From Paenibacillus sp. UBA6285 (GTDB lineage Bacteria; Bacillota; Bacilli; Paenibacillales; Paenibacillaceae): a DNA stretch of 10,405 nucleotides. How positions within the stretch are numbered: position 1 is the first letter of the stretch; each line of letters begins with the position of its first letter. Made by a program: the position numbers and the translations under genes. The notes under the pieces were generated by a model, which saw nothing but the letters and a program-made list of their open reading frames with translations, was not told the origin of the DNA and did not search any database. The DNA lies in contig DJUJ01000054.1 of assembly GCA_002438345.1 (NCBI GenBank), positions 3,291 to 13,695 of the forward strand, read 5' to 3'. Positions 1 through 5,175 of this stretch are shown piece by piece.

Positions 1-921
1 GAATTTTGGTTTGCTTTAATTAAGGTAATCACGATTCTCGCCTTAATTGGCCTTGGGGTCATTTTACTGATCATAGGGTTTAAGACGGATGCTGGATCGG
101 TGACGATACGAAACCTGTGGGAGCATGGAGGCTTTTTTCCGAACGGCATATCAGGCTTCTTATTTTCTTTTCAAATGGTTGTATTTGCTTATGTCGGTGT
201 GGAATTGGTGGGTGTGTCGGCAGCGGAAACAGCGGATCCGGAAAAAAACATCCCATCGGCGATTAATAAAATTCCCTTACGGATTCTATTTTTCTATGTC
301 GGTGCGCTTTTCGTCCTGCTATGCATTAACCCTTGGACGGAGCTCAGTCCGGCAGAGAGTCCTTTTGTAAAAACCTTTAGTTTAGTAGGGATTCCAATTG
401 CCGCAGGGATTATTAATTTTGTTGTACTAACCTCAGCTGCTTCCGCTTGTAATAGTGGGATGTTCTCGACAAGCCGAATTCTCTATAATTTGAGTAGAAA
501 CGACCAGGCGTCACCTCATTTAGGCAAACTGAATAAAAACCATGTACCAGGCAACTCGTTATTCATTTCTACAATTGTCATATCTGTAGGGGCTCTTTTG
601 AGTAAACTTATTCCAGAGCAGGCTTTTGGAATCGTGACAACGATAAGCGCCATTTGTTTTATATGGGTGTGGGGCATTGTCCTCATCTGCCATATTAAGT
701 ACAAGAAAACCCGGCCAGATTTACAGGCGAAATCAAAATTCAAAGCACCGTTCACGCCGGCTATTAATTATATTGTCTTAACCTTGTTCGCTGGAATATT
801 GATCATCATGCTGTTCGCTGGAGAGACACGCCCGGCTCTATTGTGTACTCCGTTATGGTTTATTTTATTATTCATCCTATATTCGATTAGAAGTAAAAAG
901 GGGAAAAGTAATCAAGCTTGA
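1..921 (+). CDS. cycA: CycA/AapA-like D-amino acid/glycine permease (5' end outside window)
   Basis: This is the C-terminal ~306 codons of an APC-superfamily amino acid permease of the cytoplasmic membrane, which imports small neutral amino acids by proton symport. The frame is open from base 1 (EFWFALIKVITI...), so the ATG around base 100 is internal and the true start lies upstream of the window. Seen in the sequence: several hydrophobic membrane spans and blocks that match my memory of E. coli CycA closely, including GISGFLFSFQ, VGVELVG, AAETADPEKNIP, PFV, INFVVLTSAAS and NSGMFSTSRILY, with TPLWFI near the C-terminus. CycA proteins are about 470 residues and the window starts near residue 200 of that family. 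The AAET-DPEK motif and SAAS-NSG motif are typical of the AnsP/CycA/GabP branch. Substrate (D-alanine, D-serine or glycine) is inferred from similarity; a related permease such as YtnA, with another substrate, is possible. No terminator follows directly; the first hairpin is at 1069-1099. Confidence 0.85.
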   Translation, partial: EFWFALIKVITILALIGLGVILLIIGFKTDAGSVTIRNLWEHGGFFPNGISGFLFSFQMVVFAYVGVELVGVSAAETADPEKNIPSAINKIPLRILFFYVGALFVLLCINPWTELSPAESPFVKTFSLVGIPIAAGIINFVVLTSAASACNSGMFSTSRILYNLSRNDQASPHLGKLNKNHVPGNSLFISTIVISVGALLSKLIPEQAFGIVTTISAICFIWVWGIVLICHIKYKKTRPDLQAKSKFKAPFTPAINYIVLTLFAGILIIMLFAGETRPALLCTPLWFILLFILYSIRSKKGKSNQA

Positions 922-1068
922 GCTAGGCTAACATCAAGTAGCGGCAATTGTGTTGATGCTATGGATTGAAGAAGGGGATCTATCGAAGCTTTTGGTGAAT
1001 GAATCCAAGGGAAGTCTCTTCAGTACCGTATAATGGAGCCAAGATATTCATAAGTAAGGAACTCATAC
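922..1068. other. Intergenic stretch with no supported gene
   Basis: Between the permease stop and the shared terminator I see no convincing gene. One plus-strand reading of about 33 codons (roughly 932-1033) is open but has no start with a ribosome binding site and no family I recognise. A minus-strand open frame continues through here from beneath the oxidase gene, but it passes straight through the terminator hairpin. The region most likely acts as the 3' untranslated tail of the permease mRNA. Confidence 0.4.
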
Positions 1069-1099
1069 AAAAAGCCATTCCGTATAAGGAGTGGCTTTT
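1069..1099. terminator. Bidirectional hairpin terminator between convergent genes
   Basis: The stem GCCATTCC (1074-1081) pairs with GGAGTGGC (1088-1095) around a six-base loop; seven pairs are Watson-Crick and one is a G-T wobble. It is preceded by five A residues and followed by four T residues, so it can terminate transcription on both strands. It would end the permease transcript on the plus strand and the flavin-oxidase-like transcript on the minus strand. The T run on either side is short, so efficiency may be moderate. Confidence 0.75.
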
Positions 1100-1191
1100 C
1101 TTCATCTACACTGCAATCACTAGTTACAACGAAGGTATTGAAGTAGGGGTTCGACGATAGTAGCTCATGAATAGCAATTATTTCGGCAGTG

Positions 1192-1626
1192 CTATACCTC
1201 AAAAGAAACCCGTCCGGCAGTCTCATAATCCACGATGACAAAAGCATCCTTGATGTGAATTTCAAAAACATCCAATGTGTCGCCAATAGCTGAGAGTGTC
1301 TCATCATATCCCGGAATTTTTTGGATAAACAGGTCCTTGATCTCATCTATGGTGTACCGGCTCTTATGTACAATTGCATGATTGGAGCGCGCATGCGGCA
1401 CGGAAGACCCGTTAGAGGGGACTGTAGTGATGGCAACATTATTATTTTGAGCAAACTCAGTCACCTTCTGATTTTCCCTGTCTGTCGCAAAATAAAGGAT
1501 TCCTGGCTTGCTGGCATCATAGCAGAAGTTGACAATCCTAACATTGGGTACGCCTGCTACCGCTGTTGCAAGAGCAATCTCGTTGGTCTTGTCTAATGTG
1601 TGGTAAAATTCGTTCTTGTAATCCAT
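1192..1626 (-). CDS. Pyridoxamine 5'-phosphate oxidase-like FMN-binding split-barrel protein
   Basis: This encodes a 144-residue cytoplasmic protein of the pyridoxamine-phosphate-oxidase-like split beta-barrel superfamily, whose members usually bind FMN or F420 as homodimers. Seen: an N-terminal helix (residues 1-20) followed by VAGVPNVRIVNFCYD, GILYFATDRENQKV and FAQNNNVAITTV, the usual pattern of first barrel strands with the flavin-contacting 'T.R..QK' segment, then a C-terminal half with DVFEIHIKDAFVIVDYE. Length agrees with small stand-alone members. The start is ATG with AGGAGG eight bases upstream (1635-1640). It is divergent from the HTH/WYL regulator at 1724, with only about 95 bp between, and is probably its target. 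The physiological substrate cannot be told from sequence; it lacks the length and C-terminal region of genuine PdxH, so a biosynthetic PLP role is unlikely. A flavin reductase or stress-related role is possible. Confidence 0.82.
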   Translation of the reverse strand: MDYKNEFYHTLDKTNEIALATAVAGVPNVRIVNFCYDASKPGILYFATDRENQKVTEFAQNNNVAITTVPSNGSSVPHARSNHAIVHKSRYTIDEIKDLFIQKIPGYDETLSAIGDTLDVFEIHIKDAFVIVDYETAGRVSFEV

Positions 1627-1657
1627 TTATAATTCCTCCTTAACATTTGATAAACTT

Positions 1658-1663
1658 AGTATA
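1658..1663 (-). promoter_or_regulatory. Probable extended -10 promoter of the flavin-oxidase-like gene
   Basis: On the minus strand the hexamer TATACT is preceded by TG plus one base, making an extended -10 element. It sits about 31 bases upstream of the ATG. No good -35 hexamer is found at 16-18 bases, which fits an extended -10 promoter. The inverted repeat at 1675-1693 lies just upstream, across the -35 region. Confidence 0.5.
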
Positions 1664-1674
1664 GCAATGTATCG

Positions 1675-1693
1675 CTGACAGCTTTTATGTCAG
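1675..1693. promoter_or_regulatory. Inverted-repeat operator candidate, CTGACA-N7-TGTCAG
   Basis: A perfect six-base inverted repeat with a seven-base AT-rich spacer lies in the 91 bp region between the divergent oxidase-like gene and the HTH/WYL regulator. Half-site centres are 13 bp apart. The left arm CTGACA could also serve as a -35-like element for the plus-strand regulator, and the repeat covers the -35 zone of the minus-strand gene. I infer that it is the binding site of the adjacent YafY-type regulator, allowing control of both genes from one site. No binding data are available here. Confidence 0.45.
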
Positions 1694-1723
1694 TCATAGA
1701 ACATAAATTTCAGGGGGATGAGT

Positions 1724-2668
1724 ATGAAGCTGGAACGAATGATCGCTATTATTATGTTGCTCTTGCAAAGAGAGAAGATGGGCGGGAAAGAGCTGGCCGA
1801 GCTGTTCGAAGTTTCACTAAGAACCATTTATCGTGATATTGAAACAATTAATCAAGCAGGTATTCCGATTGTGACCAGCTCCGGTGTAGGAGGGGGAATT
1901 GGGATCATGAATGAGTATAAGATAGAAAAAGGTTTTTTTACCGTCAAGGACATAACCGCTCTACTGATGGGGCTTGGCTTTATATCCAATACATTATCCA
2001 GTGAGGAAACAACTGCTACCCTGGCCAAAGTAAAAAGCTTTATCCCGGAGGATAAACAGCATGAAATTACGCTGAAAGCCAACCAAATCTCTTTTGACTT
2101 ATCCACTTGGCTGGGCAGCAATGATCTGCATACCAAAGTTGAAGTGATTCGAACAGCCTTGGAGCATTGCAGCATACTGTCTTTTATGTATCTTAGCGCT
2201 AAAGGAGACAAGGTCATGCGGACCTTTGAACCTCATCGTCTGTTATTGAAAGAAAATCACTGGTACGTGCAGGGGGTTTGTTTAAATCGGCAGCAATTTC
2301 GAGTATTCAAGCTATCCCGCATATCTGAACTGGAGAGAACGAATGATCGTTTTATTATGCGTGAGATTCCTCCGGCTTTTTCAGAATTTACAGATATCAT
2401 GTCCAGGAAAATGCAAAAAATAAAATTGCAGCTAGATCATTCCATCCTCGACAGGATGTTGGATTATTGCGGAGAAGAGAACATTACTCCCCTCGGCAAT
2501 GGCGAATTCTATGCCTATCTTGATTTTATTGAAGATGATTATGGTTACGGAATCCTAATGAGCTTCGGGGATAAATGCCAATGCATTGAACCTGAGCATG
2601 TGCGCAATGAAATGAAGAGACGGCTTAATGATTCAATAAGAGCATATCATGTACTGAAGCATCAGTGA
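1724..2668 (+). CDS. YafY-family HTH/WYL transcriptional regulator
   Basis: This is a 314-residue DNA-binding regulator. Seen: an N-terminal HTH (residues 1-60) with the family signature KELAELFEVSLRTIYRDIETINQAGIP, a middle WYL domain (about 140-215) with EPHRLLL, NHWYVQG (W180-Y181-V182 at the WYL position) and FRVFKLSRI, and a C-terminal WCX-like domain (about 225-310). Family members are transcription factors in which the WYL domain senses a ligand, often a nucleic acid or small molecule. I chose ATG 1724 over ATG 1718 because the AGGGGG at 1712-1717 abuts 1718 but stands six bases from 1724, and the family typically begins with MKLERM. It is divergent from the flavin-oxidase-like gene and probably controls it and itself through the inverted repeat in between. 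The ligand is unknown. No clear terminator follows; a small CATC/GATG hairpin near the stop has no T run. Confidence 0.87.
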   Translation: MKLERMIAIIMLLLQREKMGGKELAELFEVSLRTIYRDIETINQAGIPIVTSSGVGGGIGIMNEYKIEKGFFTVKDITALLMGLGFISNTLSSEETTATLAKVKSFIPEDKQHEITLKANQISFDLSTWLGSNDLHTKVEVIRTALEHCSILSFMYLSAKGDKVMRTFEPHRLLLKENHWYVQGVCLNRQQFRVFKLSRISELERTNDRFIMREIPPAFSEFTDIMSRKMQKIKLQLDHSILDRMLDYCGEENITPLGNGEFYAYLDFIEDDYGYGILMSFGDKCQCIEPEHVRNEMKRRLNDSIRAYHVLKHQ

Positions 2669-2754
2669 TGAGCAATGGTTTATAATAAATAGGGATGAAC
2701 ACATGGTCAGGTACCCAGTTAGAGTAATATAGTTTTTCATATCGGAAGAGGAGA
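2669..2754 (+). promoter_or_regulatory. Leader region of the AraC-type regulator with possible -10
   Basis: The gap contains a consensus TATAAT at 2681-2686, but no convincing -35 at the right spacing, so the promoter call is weak. The purine-rich stretch GGAAGAGGAG (2744-2753) is the ribosome binding site for the regulator that follows. No terminator hairpin for the upstream regulator is visible, so some read-through is possible. Confidence 0.35.
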
Positions 2755-5034
2755 TTGTTGATTTTGAATAAGAAGAAAAAAGGATCAGATAAAACCGTAC
2801 TGGCCGTAATCGAAACGATTGAAGAAGTGGATTTTCTGCTTATGACGGAGTTAACGGCATGGTTTGTTCTTTCTGGTTATCTGGAAATTATGCGGAACGG
2901 TTCGGATATTTTGATTCGGACAGGCGATATTTTCGTTTTTAATAAAGGTGATATTGTTCGTGTGATTGGCAGTGAAGAGAATGCGACGCTCACAGTGAAG
3001 TTTCTAACCAATGAGTATCAAGTGGAGTTTCCGTCATTTAAGCTTAACATTCCACTATCAATGGTGTACAAAAAAGCTGGATATGAGCTTGTGAAGAATT
3101 GTATGGCGTATTTGTACGTGGAAATGATTTATCCGGGAGTCGGTTCTGATTATATCATCGAAGGGTATTCGAAACGTTTAATCGGACTGTTGCACCGGTA
3201 TCTTGGGTCGGAAGACGAAAAGAAGCAAGTTCATGCTGCTTCGGACAAGATAAAAGGAATTGTATCGTACATCAATGTCAATTATGCCGAGAAACTCAGC
3301 TTGGATGAGATTGCTGAAAAGTCTTATAGCAGCAAATACTACCTGGCGCATTCCTTTAAAAAACAGTTAGGGATTTCAATCGGAAACTACATCAAAGAAG
3401 TGCGATTGTTTCATAGCTTACGAATGCTGGAAAGTACGAACGACAAAATTGTTACGATTGCTTTAGCCAACGGCTTTCCCAATGTACGCTCATTTAATGA
3501 GGCATTTAAAATAAGGTATAAGCTTACACCTGCTGAATTTCGTGAAGAGCGTCAAATAAGAGCGGTGCAGAATCGCGTCGATAGGGTACTGTCTCAAGAT
3601 GTATTAGCGTTACTATCGCCTTATGTGCCTCTAGGTGAATTATCGGCTGGATCATCTATTGCCCCTGATCGCATTGAGGTTCAATTAGACTTGCATAAAA
3701 CGATCGGCCAGTATTCAAAGGTCAATCATGTACTAAAAGTAAAAGGTGAACTAATGGATAGTCGTTTGCTCGAAGTGCGTCAACGCCTTGGGGTGAAGTG
3801 GGTAGCGGTCACTCGCATTTTGAAAAAAGTGGATATACAGTTGAACGAAGGCAAGCTGGTTTGTTCGTTTAGAGAGTTGGATCGAATGTTGCAGCAGATT
3901 GTCTCTGTAGGCATGTTTCCCTACCTTCAATTTCAATCCATAGATTTCGATGACTGGGAGGAGCGGGGCTTTCATAACAAGGAATGGTTTCAAATGGTAA
4001 TGACTGAATTAAATCTCCATCTGCAGCAAAATTATATGACGAGCCAGGATTGGATGTACGAGTTCCGCTGCTTCTATGAATTGAAAAATAGCGGGGAATT
4101 ATGTCTGCCGCTAGTGAATGCCATTTCAACCTTTAAAGGCTATAAGAACGTGGTCATTCATTTTCCCATGCCGCCAGAAGATGCGGTGACGCTCGATATG
4201 GCCTGCCATAATGCCGTTTATTGCATTGATGACTGGACACGTATGCGCAAGATTCCACTCGAAGCTGCGCTTAACCATCTATTTGACGAAGCTTACATCC
4301 GGGTCATTGGTGAGAATACAAACATGAAGGACCAGAACCGTATTTTGGACCGAATGCTGGTTTATGAACACGATGATTATCTACACGCCTATTCGGATCT
4401 AGCACAAGCAAACGCAAACATTTGGCAATATATGAACCTAATGAATCAAAACGAAATTGCAGGCCATTATTTCCCCCCGTTGTCACTGGATTCGGCGAAG
4501 CTGTTTGAGTATTTTCCAGATGAGCTGGCGAGTAAGCTTTCATTATTTACACCGGATGGTCGTTACAAGGACAATTGGTATGCGACAGAGTTTGTGAGTC
4601 GGCTGTTTGACGAACTTGTGTTCAAAAACAATTCGTGTATCGTGACAAAGCAGCAAGAAAATTACCGTATTTTGACGGTATATCCAGAAGAAGAGCTGCA
4701 TCTGGTTATCAATCAAAATAAGGAACAACTAGAATTAGCTTGGCGTAAGGCGAAAAGTCCGTATGTTTTTGTAAAGCTGGGACTTACAAACCTTGAAGGG
4801 ACGTACCGATTAATCAAGCAACGATTAACAACTGAGCAGATAGATCAGCGGTTGGACCTTGCTGATTTAAGGAAATGCAAAAAGTTGTCCTTTGAAGATA
4901 TTGCCTATTGGAATGCAATCAATCGACCTTCAAGAAGCGTCGAACAACTGAAAATAAAGGGAAATCATACACTTGAGTTCGAAGTTCCGCTATTCGGGAT
5001 CGTTATGATTGACCTAGAGAAGACCAACGAATAA
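2755..5034 (+). CDS. AraC-family regulator fused to a degenerate GH39-like sugar-binding domain
   Basis: This 759-residue protein appears to be a transcription activator for the downstream hydrolase genes. Domains: a cupin-like N-terminus (about 35-85; RTGDIFVFNKGDIVRVIG is the barrel turn); a two-helix-turn-helix AraC domain at 163-267, with LSLDEIAEKSYSSKYYLAHSF, VTIALANGFPNVRSFNEAFK and LTPAEFRE; then a ~490-residue C-terminal region whose motif order resembles a GH39 beta-xylosidase. At W433-L443 the protein reads WMYEFRCFYEL where GH39 enzymes carry W-x-F-E-x-W-N-E-P, so the acid/base Glu position is Phe440. A Glu (E520, in VIGENTNM) may correspond to the nucleophile position. I infer a non-catalytic domain that senses an oligosaccharide. 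There is no signal peptide or membrane span. No ATG start exists; TTG 2755 follows GGAAG by six bases, while TTG 2758 or 2764 fit AGGAG about as well. It lies upstream of the GH3 operon, separated by a terminator. Confidence 0.85.
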   Translation: MLILNKKKKGSDKTVLAVIETIEEVDFLLMTELTAWFVLSGYLEIMRNGSDILIRTGDIFVFNKGDIVRVIGSEENATLTVKFLTNEYQVEFPSFKLNIPLSMVYKKAGYELVKNCMAYLYVEMIYPGVGSDYIIEGYSKRLIGLLHRYLGSEDEKKQVHAASDKIKGIVSYINVNYAEKLSLDEIAEKSYSSKYYLAHSFKKQLGISIGNYIKEVRLFHSLRMLESTNDKIVTIALANGFPNVRSFNEAFKIRYKLTPAEFREERQIRAVQNRVDRVLSQDVLALLSPYVPLGELSAGSSIAPDRIEVQLDLHKTIGQYSKVNHVLKVKGELMDSRLLEVRQRLGVKWVAVTRILKKVDIQLNEGKLVCSFRELDRMLQQIVSVGMFPYLQFQSIDFDDWEERGFHNKEWFQMVMTELNLHLQQNYMTSQDWMYEFRCFYELKNSGELCLPLVNAISTFKGYKNVVIHFPMPPEDAVTLDMACHNAVYCIDDWTRMRKIPLEAALNHLFDEAYIRVIGENTNMKDQNRILDRMLVYEHDDYLHAYSDLAQANANIWQYMNLMNQNEIAGHYFPPLSLDSAKLFEYFPDELASKLSLFTPDGRYKDNWYATEFVSRLFDELVFKNNSCIVTKQQENYRILTVYPEEELHLVINQNKEQLELAWRKAKSPYVFVKLGLTNLEGTYRLIKQRLTTEQIDQRLDLADLRKCKKLSFEDIAYWNAINRPSRSVEQLKIKGNHTLEFEVPLFGIVMIDLEKTNE

Positions 5035-5035
5035 T

Positions 5036-5097
5036 GCTAAATATTGCTCTTTCGATTTCTTTATTAATCGGATGATCGCAATATTTAGCTTTTTTTT
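5036..5097 (+). terminator. Strong rho-independent terminator after the AraC-type gene
   Basis: A perfect 12 bp stem is formed by GCTAAATATTGC (5036-5047) and GCAATATTTAGC (5078-5089), followed by eight T residues. Within the 30-base loop CGATT (5053-5057) can pair with AATCG (5066-5070), so the structure is a long hairpin with an interruption. It starts one base after the stop codon and isolates the regulator transcript from the GH3 operon. Confidence 0.85.
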
Positions 5098-5107
5098 CGG
5101 CAAGATC

Positions 5108-5137
5108 CTGATAGTTAAAATGTAAGCGCTATATTAT
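5108..5137 (+). promoter_or_regulatory. Promoter of the GH3 operon
   Basis: Downstream of the terminator a -35-like CTGATA (5108-5113) is followed, after 16 or 18 bases, by overlapping -10 candidates TATATT (5130-5135) and TATTAT (5132-5137). This is the only promoter-like pair in the short space before the first GH3 gene. A weak -35 fits an activator-dependent promoter served by the AraC-type protein. I see no obvious direct repeats to name as its binding site. Confidence 0.5.
5120..5135 (+). promoter_or_regulatory. Catabolite-responsive element (cre)-like site
   Basis: The sequence ATGTAAGCGCTATATT matches the CcpA cre pattern (WTGNNARCGNWWWCAW) except at the final C-A, and holds the palindromic core AAGCGCT. 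It lies between the -35 and -10 elements of the GH3 operon and overlaps the -10, a position where CcpA binding would repress. It therefore suggests glucose repression of the operon. The second half-site is degenerate, so binding may be weak. Confidence 0.5.
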
Positions 5138-5175
5138 GATTGTGAAAAAGAAAGACGATACCGGAGGGGGTCGCC

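Noticed and set aside
932..1033. Short plus-strand open stretch after the permease, possible gene remnant
   Set aside because: Only about 33 codons, no start with a Shine-Dalgarno site and no recognisable family; could be chance.
1020..1346. Minus-strand open frame of 108 codons overlapping the end of the flavin-oxidase-like gene
   Set aside because: It overlaps the well-supported gene in another frame, has no convincing ribosome binding site or family motif, and runs through the terminator hairpin.
2654..2675. Hairpin CATC-AGT-GATG at the stop of the HTH/WYL regulator as a terminator
   Set aside because: The stem is only four base pairs and no T run follows.
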